From assembly GCA_964571595.1 (NCBI GenBank), contig CAZNCJ010000030.1, positions 1-26,967 on the forward strand: 26,967 bases of DNA, in the 5' to 3' direction. Shown piece after piece: positions 1-7,051 of the stretch (positions are counted from its first letter, which is position 1; each line of letters starts with the position of its first letter). Below the pieces are notes generated by a model that ran no database searches, was not told the origin of the DNA, and worked only from the letters and a program-made list of their open reading frames with translations. Both the position numbers and the translations under genes were made by a program. The DNA is from CALCKU01 sp964571595. GTDB taxonomy: Bacteria > Pseudomonadota > Alphaproteobacteria > Caulobacterales > Maricaulaceae.

Positions 1-294
1 TCACCCCTCCCAGCGTTTAAAGATCATGGTGCGTTCTGTGACGCTGGCCTCTCTATCAGCTGCGGCGGCGATATAGTCAGGCTCGGAGAGGAAAGCCTGC
101 ATATGGGCTTGGTCTCGAAACTCGATAATGACGACTTTGTCGGGTTTGGGCTGTCCCGAAATGGGCACAGCTTCCGTGTCATTCGCGTGGAGTGCAATGC
201 CGTGAGCCGCAAAAAGCGGCCCCATTTTTTCCATATATGCCTGATAAAGCTCGGGCTTATGTATATTAAGCTCGGAATATAGCAGGATCGACAT
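1..294 (-). CDS. DUF1330 family protein
   Basis: A complete 97-residue protein read from ATG at 294 to TGA at 1-3. Its length and pattern (SELNIHKPE, IIEFRD, AFLSEPDY, and a Glu/Arg-rich C-terminus ending IFKRWEG) fit DUF1330, a small cytosolic dimeric alpha/beta-barrel family with no settled function. The start codon overlaps the thiC stop by one base (TAATG on the minus strand), so it is probably the last gene of the thiC operon and translated by coupling. Nothing in it points to thiamine chemistry, so a role there is inferred only from position. It is fairly certain as a gene and uncertain in function. Confidence 0.85.
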   Translation of the reverse strand: MSILLYSELNIHKPELYQAYMEKMGPLFAAHGIALHANDTEAVPISGQPKPDKVVIIEFRDQAHMQAFLSEPDYIAAAADREASVTERTMIFKRWEG

Positions 295-2189
295 TAGCCA
301 ATATCTTCCCTGACACTCCCATCCGCGGAAAGATAAATCTGGCCGCCAAGATCTTTGAACTTCTCGGACATTTCGTCCATCCCCTCTTGGGCGTCCACAG
401 GATAAAGCGCGGCCTTTTCATTATCAGAAAGACCGTCAGCATAATCGCGTACGTCTTGGGTGATTTTCATGGAGCAGAATTTCGGCCCGCACATGGAGCA
501 GAAATGCGCCGTCTTATGGGCTTCTTTGGGCAAGGTTTGGTCGTGGAAATCCCGCGCCGTTTCAGGGTCAAGTGCGAGGTTGAACTGGTCTTCCCAGCGA
601 AACTCGAAACGCGCACGAGAAAGCGCATCATCACGCAAGGCGGCGGCCGGGTGGCCCTTGGCCAGATCAGCAGCATGGGCGGCGAGCTTATAGGTGATCA
701 CCCCGACTTTCACGTCGTCGCGATCAGGCAGGCCGAGATGTTCTTTGGGCGTGACATAACACAGCATAGCAGTCCCGAACCAGCCAATCATCGCAGCCCC
801 AATGCCCGAGGTAATATGATCATAGCCCGGTGCAATATCTGTGGTCAGCGGGCCAAGCGTGTAAAACGGCGCTTCGCCGCATTCGCGAAGTTGCTTTTCC
901 ATATTGACCTTGATCTTGTGCATCGGCACATGGCCGGGGCCTTCAATCATGACCTGACAGCCCTTCTCCCACGCAATTTTGGTCAGTTCACCAAGTGTTT
1001 CCAGCTCGGCAAATTGGGCGCGGTCATTCGCATCCGCTGTCGCGCCGGGACGTAGACCATCACCGAGGCTGAAGGTGACGTCATAGGCCCGCATAATGTC
1101 GCAAATCTCTGAGAAATGCGTATAAAGAAAGCTCTCTTTGTGATGGGCAAGACACCATTTCGCCATGATCGACCCGCCGCGCGAGACAATGCCGCAAACG
1201 CGGTTCGCCGTGAGGTGAATATATGCCAGACGCACACCGGCATGGATGGTGAAATAATCAACGCCTTGCTCGCATTGCTCAATCAGTGTGTCGCGGTAAA
1301 CCTCCCATGTGAGGTCTTCGGCCACGCCGTCAACTTTCTCGAGCGCTTGGTAAATCGGCACGGTTCCGATCGGCACGGGCGAGTTTCGGATAATCCATTC
1401 GCGCGTATTGTGAATATTACGACCAGTCGAGAGGTCCATCACATTATCCGCGCCCCAACGCGTTGCCCAGACCATTTTATCGACCTCTTCCTCAACGGAT
1501 GAGGCCACGGCGGAGTTTCCGATATTGGCATTAATCTTTACGAGGAAATTACGGCCAATAATTTGCGGCTCAAGCTCCGGGTGGTTGATATTGGACGGGA
1601 TAACCGCGCGACCTGCGGCGACCTCGTCGCGGACAAATTCGGGTGTGACGAAAGCGGGTATTGAAGCGCCAAAGCTCTCACCTGCGGCCACGCGCGCCTC
1701 AGCTCCGTCCACCATTTTTTGGCGGCCCAGATTTTCACGCTCGGCAATATAGATCATTTCCTTGGTGATAATGCCGGCCTTGGCAAATTCATATTGCGTG
1801 ACCATTTCGCCGTCCTTGCCGCGCAAGGGTGTGTGGCGTACCGGAAATTCACGGGCCAGATATTTGCCGCTCGCCCCGCCATTATCTTCCGGGCGGACTT
1901 CGCGGCCTTGATATTCTTCCACGCCGCCGCGCGCCTTGACCCATTCCGTGCGGTGACGGGCGAGGCCTTTCTCAACGTCAATCTTCACACTGGGATCGCT
2001 ATACGGTCCGCTTGTGTCATAAACCGGCACGTCCGGCTCATTGGCCGTAGGATGGAGATGGATAAGACGATGGGGCACACGCAAAGACGGATCGGCCTTA
2101 GGTGCGGTATAAACCTTGGTGGAGGACGGCAGCGCCCCTGTTGTTACTTCAGGGGTCTGGAATTCGGATTGGTCAATGGGTTTGTTCAT
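294..2189 (-). CDS. thiC: phosphomethylpyrimidine synthase ThiC
   Basis: ThiC is the radical-SAM enzyme that converts aminoimidazole ribotide into hydroxymethylpyrimidine phosphate, the pyrimidine half of thiamine. The 631-residue length is normal for bacterial ThiC. The C-terminal CxxCxxxxC cluster motif is present at Cys564, Cys567 and Cys572 (FCSMCGPKFCSM), and blocks such as NIGNSAV, DLSTGRNIH, SRGGSIMAKWC and EGPGHVPMHKI are textbook ThiC. Its ATG at 2189 overlaps the stop of the upstream PH-domain gene (ATGA), so it has no leader of its own. The only thiamine switch visible is about 2.4 kb upstream, before the first gene of the same-strand run. No thiO, thiS, thiG or thiE follows; a DUF1330 gene does. 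Confidence 0.98.
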   Translation of the reverse strand: MNKPIDQSEFQTPEVTTGALPSSTKVYTAPKADPSLRVPHRLIHLHPTANEPDVPVYDTSGPYSDPSVKIDVEKGLARHRTEWVKARGGVEEYQGREVRPEDNGGASGKYLAREFPVRHTPLRGKDGEMVTQYEFAKAGIITKEMIYIAERENLGRQKMVDGAEARVAAGESFGASIPAFVTPEFVRDEVAAGRAVIPSNINHPELEPQIIGRNFLVKINANIGNSAVASSVEEEVDKMVWATRWGADNVMDLSTGRNIHNTREWIIRNSPVPIGTVPIYQALEKVDGVAEDLTWEVYRDTLIEQCEQGVDYFTIHAGVRLAYIHLTANRVCGIVSRGGSIMAKWCLAHHKESFLYTHFSEICDIMRAYDVTFSLGDGLRPGATADANDRAQFAELETLGELTKIAWEKGCQVMIEGPGHVPMHKIKVNMEKQLRECGEAPFYTLGPLTTDIAPGYDHITSGIGAAMIGWFGTAMLCYVTPKEHLGLPDRDDVKVGVITYKLAAHAADLAKGHPAAALRDDALSRARFEFRWEDQFNLALDPETARDFHDQTLPKEAHKTAHFCSMCGPKFCSMKITQDVRDYADGLSDNEKAALYPVDAQEGMDEMSEKFKDLGGQIYLSADGSVREDIG

Positions 2190-2797
2190 GGTTTGCCTTT
2201 CGGGAAATTTTGACGAATGAAGTCTCTCACGTCTTTTGGATTTTTAATATTATGAAAATTGAAAAGATGACCGTAAAAAGCGTTTTTAACGTCTTCCACA
2301 ATGTTTACCGATGCAATCGGAAATTTAATCCTTCCGACATCCTTGCCTCTCACTTTGCATTTACGCATCTCTTTTGGCGTTATATTACGTGTTCGGTATT
2401 TAAAGGATGGGCTTATGATCAATCCCCTCTTTTGGGTAATCCCATAGACCTCATCTTGAACACTTTTAGTTACTTTGAGAGCAAAATCACCAATTTTTGT
2501 AAAGAGAAACAACATAGGCCAACACAGCAAAAACATGATAACACCCCCAATCATCATTCCAATACTTTCGTCACGATTACCTATAAATATCACCTCTCGA
2601 TAAGATAAGAGGCCTGCAAGAGCCATTAACCCACTCACAATTATACCACAGTAAATGGAAAGCCTGACTGCCAACCTCCAAAGTTTAAAAAATTTTTCCT
2701 TAAACCTAAAACCATATTGAGGCCTATCCGCCCACAACAGCTCCTCGCCTTCCTCAAGCTCCGGTTCAATGATATGTCTAACCTCTTCATTGATCAT
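2186..2797 (-). CDS. membrane protein with bacterial PH-like domain
   Basis: 203 residues starting at ATG 2797 (MINEEVRHIIEPE), one base after the stop of the YbjN-like gene; a longer open frame upstream only shadows that gene. The N-terminal LEEGEELLWADRPQYG resembles the opening of bacterial PH-domain membrane proteins. Two hydrophobic segments follow (about residues 40-65 and 80-105). The second half has the YGITQKRGLIIS pattern typical of the PH fold and ends in a basic tail. It is probably a membrane-anchored lipid- or protein-binding module. The DNA is visibly more AT-rich than thiC, suggesting a different history. Its TGA overlaps the thiC ATG by four bases, so translation of the two is probably coupled. 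The family call is by pattern and moderately sure. Confidence 0.75.
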   Translation of the reverse strand: MINEEVRHIIEPELEEGEELLWADRPQYGFRFKEKFFKLWRLAVRLSIYCGIIVSGLMALAGLLSYREVIFIGNRDESIGMMIGGVIMFLLCWPMLFLFTKIGDFALKVTKSVQDEVYGITQKRGLIISPSFKYRTRNITPKEMRKCKVRGKDVGRIKFPIASVNIVEDVKNAFYGHLFNFHNIKNPKDVRDFIRQNFPKGKP

Positions 2798-2798
2798 A

Positions 2799-3251
2799 TC
2801 ACCCCCCGCCAAATGTGAGGTTGCTGCTGGCGTAAGAACCGCCAAAATTACTGGCCAAGTTAGAGACTTGCGCAAGGCAGTCCATAAATTGCATGTCGGT
2901 AAGCTCCGCCAGAGGATGGGTAAAGACCGACCAGAGCGTGCCGTCACGCAGGGCGTATTTAGCATCCAGCGCACTGGCAAAATTCGCCTCGAGCAAGCGC
3001 GCCAACATGGGTTGATCAAGACTTGTCTGAGGTGCAACAGGGCTGATAATCCGCATACGGTTATGCGCCTCATCAGTGATAACCCAAAGATCACGGCCCT
3101 CTATTTTGAATTGCCAAAACCCCAAACGCCCTTCAACAGATTTCCCGACCTCGCGGATAAGCCCGTCAAGACGCGCATTTGTCATGGGTTCGCCAGCTTT
3201 GGGCATAGCGGCTTCGGTTTTATTTGGTTTAGGCTTGAAAATATTTTTCAT
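2799..3251 (-). CDS. YbjN-like / CesT-like small protein
   Basis: 150 residues with a Lys/Pro-rich N-terminus and then an alpha/beta domain. The segment LLEANFASALDAKYALRDGTLWSVFTHPLAELTD looks like the core of YbjN and type III-chaperone-like (CesT fold) proteins. There is no signal peptide or membrane segment, so it should be cytosolic. The C-terminus ends in a short Gly run (NLTFGGG) whose G-rich codons double as the ribosome-binding region of the next gene. Its start overlaps the stop of the upstream membrane protein gene by four bases (ATGA). YbjN proteins are linked to stress, motility and chaperone-like roles in some bacteria; no specific function can be read here. Confidence 0.7.
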   Translation of the reverse strand: MKNIFKPKPNKTEAAMPKAGEPMTNARLDGLIREVGKSVEGRLGFWQFKIEGRDLWVITDEAHNRMRIISPVAPQTSLDQPMLARLLEANFASALDAKYALRDGTLWSVFTHPLAELTDMQFMDCLAQVSNLASNFGGSYASSNLTFGGG

Positions 3252-3625
3252 GTCTGCCCCTCATCTCCATAAGGCATGCGAATAGCCAGAATAAAAGCGA
3301 TGATTGTCATAACAAACCCAAAGCCTTTAACGCCAAGAAGAAATTTCCAGTTTAGATTGCCTGAATTAAAAGCCGCCCCGTCAAGCAGGCTTGCAAAAAA
3401 ACTCGGATAGATCATCCCCAAACCCACGCCCCATGCACCTGCAAAAAACGCACGCTTTGGCAGGCTATCAGACGTAAAATTTATAGCCGCAGCTATCAAT
3501 AGACTTCCGACAAAGAAATCATCAAGCACCCAGACTATATGACGCCCGTCACCGTAAGAGCGGTAAAGCTCACCGATCATTATGATCAGCGCCAATAATA
3601 TGGTCAGATAGCGGAAAGTTTTCAT
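3248..3625 (-). CDS. four-helix membrane protein, unknown function
   Basis: An uncharacterised integral membrane protein of 125 residues with about four hydrophobic segments and a short charged tail (MPYGDEGQT). ATG 3625 is preferred because a GGAG lies nine bases upstream and the protein then opens directly with a membrane helix (MKTFRYLTILLALIIM). An in-frame ATG at 3640 would add five residues. It overlaps the next gene by four bases. About 100 bases separate it from the upstream glycosidase gene, with no terminator-like hairpin seen on the minus strand, so it can share the riboswitch-led transcript. No family recognised. Confidence 0.7.
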   Translation of the reverse strand: MKTFRYLTILLALIIMIGELYRSYGDGRHIVWVLDDFFVGSLLIAAAINFTSDSLPKRAFFAGAWGVGLGMIYPSFFASLLDGAAFNSGNLNWKFLLGVKGFGFVMTIIAFILAIRMPYGDEGQT

Positions 3626-3741
3626 CGCGCCAATCTCCATGGCGGGTTCTTAACTTGGTTTAGGTTCATGCAGACACCCTCCGTCCTGCTTTCAATCCAA
3701 TATCATTTTGACTAACCCATATAAATATTTTAGCGCCCATT

Positions 3742-4566
3742 CTAATCCCCTTGTGGTGCATTATTTATATGCGTCGCTATCTCCCGCTTGGGCGCGACAA
3801 TGCCGACGATTGGTCCCATTTTTGCCCCCCCTTCAGAGAGGCCTCTTTCCGAATCATAGACACGTGAGATTGTACCATCCAGATAGAGCGCATTATCAAC
3901 CTTTAGCTGGTCTTTGAAAATGCTGGCAAAGCTATGAAAATTCATTGGGACATCTGATTTAACAAAATAGAGCACTTTTGCATCCCTACTTATGCCGACA
4001 CCATTGCGGATACGTTTAGAGTTAGACCCCTTTTTAAATTTGGGATGGAGCTGGCCATTTACAACAAGCATAGGGCCTGATTGTGAGGCAAAATCAGGCT
4101 TCACCCCAGCGGCATGAAAAGCCTTCGTTTCCATTACACCGAAATTTTCTCCGGCGCGGTAGAAAACACCATTTGGCACAAGCCCGAAATTCCCGTAACT
4201 GGCTCCAAGCTGTAGTGAGCTCATATGTTGGCCGTTTTCGACATATAACCCTACAGGTGAGCGGTCAGGATGATACATGCCGGCATTCATGGCAAAAACC
4301 AGCCGCAAATCTTGGGCTTGCAGGGCCTTTTCCAAATTTTCAAATTCGCCGTAAGCCACGCCGTTCTCCCCCCAAAACAGGCGAATATCTTCCTCAATCT
4401 CAAAAGCGCATATATTATAATTGACGATATAGCCTTGTGAGACGCTCGTCGTATATGAGATGTCAGGCTGACAATGTTCTGGTGTAGCCCACGCCGGGGC
4501 GCTCATGGCAAGGGGCGCGCCCAAACTGCCAAATAGAAAACATAATATATGTCTGCATATACGCAT
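3742..4566 (-). CDS. secreted phosphodiester glycosidase (DUF2233/NAGPA)
   Basis: 274 residues from ATG 4566 (a TTG at 4569 could add one residue). A Sec signal peptide is evident, with cleavage expected after APAWA near residue 28. The mature part carries the hallmarks of the NAGPA/DUF2233 fold: AMNAGMYHPDRSPVGLYVENG, ASQSGPMLVVNGQL, RNGVGIS and LYLDGTISRVY. Members of this family cleave or bind sugar-phosphodiester linkages, for example the uncovering enzyme for mannose-6-phosphate, and are mostly exported in bacteria; the substrate here is unknown. It is the first gene behind the TPP riboswitch, whose 3' strand merges into its ribosome-binding region, so thiamine pyrophosphate should repress it. 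That is unusual for this family. Confidence 0.85.
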   Translation of the reverse strand: MRICRHILCFLFGSLGAPLAMSAPAWATPEHCQPDISYTTSVSQGYIVNYNICAFEIEEDIRLFWGENGVAYGEFENLEKALQAQDLRLVFAMNAGMYHPDRSPVGLYVENGQHMSSLQLGASYGNFGLVPNGVFYRAGENFGVMETKAFHAAGVKPDFASQSGPMLVVNGQLHPKFKKGSNSKRIRNGVGISRDAKVLYFVKSDVPMNFHSFASIFKDQLKVDNALYLDGTISRVYDSERGLSEGGAKMGPIVGIVAPKREIATHINNAPQGD

Positions 4567-4576
4567 CAATACTTTC

Positions 4577-4655
4577 CGTCCTTTGCGCGGGCATGACCCC
4601 GATCAAGTTCAAAGCGTGCTTCTCAGTCTGTCGGGCGAAAGGCCCCAGACGCCGC
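4577..4655 (-). promoter_or_regulatory. TPP (thi-box) riboswitch
   Basis: Read on the minus strand, the segment has the conserved TPP aptamer blocks in order: a P1 5' strand CGTC and GGGGCC, then ACTGAGA, then TTTGAACTTGATC, then GGGGTCATGCCCGCG and AAAGGACG. The P1 ends pair (CGTC with GACG). The common GATCCGGGTCATGCCGGCG version appears here as GATCGGGGTCATGCCCGCG, a compensatory change that keeps the helix. The 3' strand contains AAGGA about 12 bases before the ATG at 4566, so ligand binding could hide the ribosome-binding site, meaning control of translation. The mechanism is inference; the aptamer itself is clear. A covariance search with the Rfam TPP model would confirm it. Confidence 0.93.
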
Positions 4656-4666
4656 TCGGATGATTA

Positions 4667-4695
4667 CTTATGCGGGGTTTCGTGAAAAGCGGCAA
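4667..4695 (-). promoter_or_regulatory. candidate promoter of the riboswitch operon
   Basis: On the minus strand TTGCCG (-35, 4690-4695) and CATAAG (-10, 4667-4672) are spaced by 17 bases, each with four of six consensus matches. Transcription would begin roughly ten bases before the aptamer P1 helix, the expected place for a riboswitch leader. No experimental support. Confidence 0.4.
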
Positions 4696-4762
4696 GGAGA
4701 ATCATAATGACAGCATGCATTTTAAACACATATTTACACGCAACATTGCCCTTAATTGGCTA

Positions 4763-4778
4763 AATTCCATTAGGAATT
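4763..4778. repeat. inverted repeat AATTCC-4-GGAATT
   Basis: A perfect 6-base inverted repeat with a 4-base spacer in the divergent region between the riboswitch operon and the methyltransferase gene. It could be an operator for either side. The 354-base gap from 4567 to 4920 also holds the riboswitch, its promoter and the TGTGCA repeat, and nothing else clear. Confidence 0.4.
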
Positions 4779-4809
4779 CCCTATTTCTCGGGCTATAAAA
4801 CAGCGAAAT

Positions 4810-4823
4810 TGTGCATTTGCACA
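4810..4823. promoter_or_regulatory. inverted repeat upstream of arsM-like gene
   Basis: TGTGCA-TT-TGCACA is a perfect 6-2-6 inverted repeat about 100 bases before the methyltransferase start. It overlaps a possible -35 (TTGCAC, 4817-4822), which is followed 18 bases later by TAAATT (4841-4846). The arrangement fits a repressor operator, but no regulator gene lies next to it and the assignment is speculative. Confidence 0.4.
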
Positions 4824-4920
4824 TCGCGCAAACACGTAGATAAATTAATAATCACGAACTCGTCACTAGCCACGCAGTATTTGTGCCGTTAAAACGTGTG
4901 AAAATTTAAAAGGAGTTACC

Positions 4921-6087
4921 ATGGACGGTTATAACGAAGTTGATGCCAGTAATGCTGATGTACGGGACGGCGTACAGGATCGTTACGGTGCAGGCGCCCA
5001 AGCTGTAGAAGCGGCATTATGTTGCCCCATTGATTATGATCCGCAATATCTGAAAATCATTCCTCAGGACGTTCTTGATCGCGATTATGGATGCGGCGAC
5101 CCTTCACGTTATGTACGTGAAGGTGAGACAGTCCTTGATCTCGGCTCTGGTGGCGGAAAGATTTGTTTTATCGCTTCACAGATTGTCGGCGCAAACGGTA
5201 AAGTTATTGGCGTGGACATGACAGATGAAATGCTGTCTTTGGCCCGTGAAAACGCTCCGATCATTGCAGAACGCGTTGGTTACGCAAATGTCGAGTTTCG
5301 TCGTGGTCATATTGAAGATTTGAAACTTGACCTTGACCAGCTTGATAAATGGCTTGCCAAAAACCCCGTAAAAAATGCGGGTGACATGGAAAAAATGGAA
5401 GCCGAGATTTTACGTATGAAATCGGAAATGGTGATGATACCGGATAATTCGGTTGACGTGATTGTCTCTAATTGTGTGCTTAATCTTGTGTCTGATTCAA
5501 AGAAGAAGCAATTGTTCACTGAAATGTTCCGCGTCTTGAAAGTCGGAGGCCGCGTGGCCGTCTCCGATATTATCTCGGATGAAGATAGTCCCGAAGCCCT
5601 CAAAAAAGATGAGCGTCTCTGGTCTGGCTGTATTTCAGGTGCCCTGACAGAGCTAGGATTTATCGAAGCCTTAGAAGATGCAGGGTTTCATGGTATAACC
5701 GTTGATAAATTTGAAGATGAGCCATGGCAGATCGTTGAAGGTATCGAATACCGCTCAGCGACTTATCTGGCCTATAAAGGCAAGCAAGGCGAATGCCTCG
5801 AGAAAAATCAGGCCCTTGTCTATAAAGGACCATGGAGACAGGTCCAAGATGATGACGGCCATGTCTTTAAGCGCGGAGAGCGTTCAGCGGTTTGTGAGAA
5901 AACTTTCAATCTCATGCAACGCGAGCCATATCAGGACATGTTCTTTACTGTAGAGCCTGCTATTGCCGTGACAGAGAAAATCGAATGGCCTGGTGATTGC
6001 GGTGTTAGACGTCGTGACCCGCAAGAAACCAAAAAAGGTAAGCCGAAGCTCACTACAGATCCAAGTCAGGGTAGCTCTTGTTGTTAG
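4921..6087 (+). CDS. arsM: ArsM-type arsenite S-adenosylmethionine methyltransferase
   Basis: 388 residues, with a strong ribosome-binding site (AAAAGGAG) seven bases before the ATG. The Rossmann SAM motif is VLDLGSGGGKICF (71-83), followed by GVDMTDEML. Three cysteines sit where ArsM enzymes bind arsenite: Cys58 in YGCGDP, Cys185 in SNCVLNL and Cys237 in WSGCISGAL. Extra cysteines are Cys34-Cys35, Cys292, Cys325, Cys360 and a terminal Cys387-Cys388. A roughly 100-residue C-terminal extension after the methyltransferase domain and the SSCC end are as in longer environmental ArsM proteins. It should methylate arsenite in the cytosol. No arsR, arsC, arsB or radical-SAM arsS lies nearby, so it stands alone. 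A methyltransferase for another thiol-reactive metalloid is the alternative. Confidence 0.85.
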   Translation: MDGYNEVDASNADVRDGVQDRYGAGAQAVEAALCCPIDYDPQYLKIIPQDVLDRDYGCGDPSRYVREGETVLDLGSGGGKICFIASQIVGANGKVIGVDMTDEMLSLARENAPIIAERVGYANVEFRRGHIEDLKLDLDQLDKWLAKNPVKNAGDMEKMEAEILRMKSEMVMIPDNSVDVIVSNCVLNLVSDSKKKQLFTEMFRVLKVGGRVAVSDIISDEDSPEALKKDERLWSGCISGALTELGFIEALEDAGFHGITVDKFEDEPWQIVEGIEYRSATYLAYKGKQGECLEKNQALVYKGPWRQVQDDDGHVFKRGERSAVCEKTFNLMQREPYQDMFFTVEPAIAVTEKIEWPGDCGVRRRDPQETKKGKPKLTTDPSQGSSCC

Positions 6088-6103
6088 AGGGCATTTAATC
6101 AGA

Positions 6104-6973
6104 GTGATACGCTTACATAAAATAAAAAAAGGGGCCGCAATCGCGGCTCTTTTATCATGTGCTGCCTGCGCGCCTGTAAACTTCCTAAACGCAATTACCC
6201 CCTCAGGAAGCTATAATCTCTCTAAAAACATTGCTTACGGGGAAAATGAGCGACAGAAACTGGATGTTTACAAGGCCAATACAGATCAAGGCGGCAAACC
6301 TTTAATTGTCTTCATTCACGGCGGTAGCTGGGATTCAGGCGATAAAAATATCTATAAATTCATTGGTCAGGGTTTTGCCAAAGACGGTTACTCGGTTATC
6401 ATTCCCAATTACCGACTTTACCCCGAAGCTCGTTTCCCCGATTTTATGACGGACGGCGCCAAAGCAATAAAATGGATTGATCAGAATTATCCGGGGCGCG
6501 AGATAGTCCTAATTGGACATTCTGCTGGAGCCCATACAGCCCTGAATATCGGGCTTAATGATGACTATCTGGGACAGGTCGGAATAAAGAGATGCGCTAA
6601 ACTTGCTGGCGTTGTCGGGCTGGCTGGCCCTTACGGCGAACGTCCATTTAAGGCCGAGCCCTATATCACCATTTTCCCGGATAGAAATACGGGCGATGAC
6701 GCCCCGATTAACCTTGCCAGACACCCTGCCCCGCCTCTTTTATTACTCACCGGGGCCGATGATGTGACCGTTCATCCTGATAATTCAGGACTGCTGGCTG
6801 ATAAAGTCACAAAACGCGGCGGCATTGCCAGTGCTAAATCCTATGCAGGCCTTAGCCATACGGGGATTATTCAGGTCTTATCGAAATATTTTGATGAGGA
6901 CGAAACCGTCAAATCCGATATTCTGGCTTTTATAGAAAACCTACCCGCTTCTACGGGTCAAAATTGCCAATAA
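6104..6973 (+). CDS. lipoprotein alpha/beta hydrolase (esterase/lipase type)
   Basis: 289 residues from GTG 6104. This start leaves a lipoprotein signal peptide (MIRLHKIKKG, hydrophobic stretch, LLSC) with Cys19 as the likely lipidated residue and Cys22 as an alternative. Reading further upstream would run into the methyltransferase gene. The esterase core shows the oxyanion motif FIHGGSW (His72), the nucleophile elbow GHSAGAH (Ser140), an acidic candidate at Asp218/Asp219 (TGADDV) and the catalytic His251 (LSHTG). It should act in the periplasm on a small ester or amide; the substrate is unknown. It lies 16 bases behind the arsM-like gene, but a terminator-like hairpin covers codons of its signal peptide, so read-through may be limited. 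Confidence 0.8.
   Translation: MIRLHKIKKGAAIAALLSCAACAPVNFLNAITPSGSYNLSKNIAYGENERQKLDVYKANTDQGGKPLIVFIHGGSWDSGDKNIYKFIGQGFAKDGYSVIIPNYRLYPEARFPDFMTDGAKAIKWIDQNYPGREIVLIGHSAGAHTALNIGLNDDYLGQVGIKRCAKLAGVVGLAGPYGERPFKAEPYITIFPDRNTGDDAPINLARHPAPPLLLLTGADDVTVHPDNSGLLADKVTKRGGIASAKSYAGLSHTGIIQVLSKYFDEDETVKSDILAFIENLPASTGQNCQ
6124..6154 (+). terminator. terminator-like hairpin inside the hydrolase 5' end
   Basis: A run of A, then GGGGCCGC, loop AATC, GCGGCTCT, then TTT. The eight-base stem includes G-U pairs, and the flanking A and T runs make it look like a bidirectional rho-independent terminator just downstream of the methyltransferase stop. It lies within codons 7-17 of the lipoprotein hydrolase if the GTG start at 6104 is right. 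It could end the arsM transcript, attenuate read-through into the hydrolase, or be a chance product of the KIKKGAAIAA codons. Confidence 0.5.
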
Positions 6974-7051
6974 TAGCCCCTCACCCTAAACAATACTAAC
7001 CCTATGCGCTTGTAAGCCGTAAACTGGCATAAAATTTGAATAGGGTTGTGT

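Noticed and set aside
387..1055. Long plus-strand open frame of 222 codons opposite thiC.
   Set aside because: Antisense shadow of a highly conserved gene in GC-richer DNA, with no domain pattern.
2798..3094. Upstream extension of the PH-domain gene frame.
   Set aside because: It runs through the YbjN-like gene in another frame; composition is Arg/Leu/Ser-rich shadow and the MINEEV start fits the operon spacing.
4707..4763. 18-codon plus-strand ORF with a strong AAGGAG seven bases before its ATG, antisense to the riboswitch promoter region.
   Set aside because: Very short, no recognisable peptide, and the SD-like run is explained as the complement of the promoter region; chance is likely.
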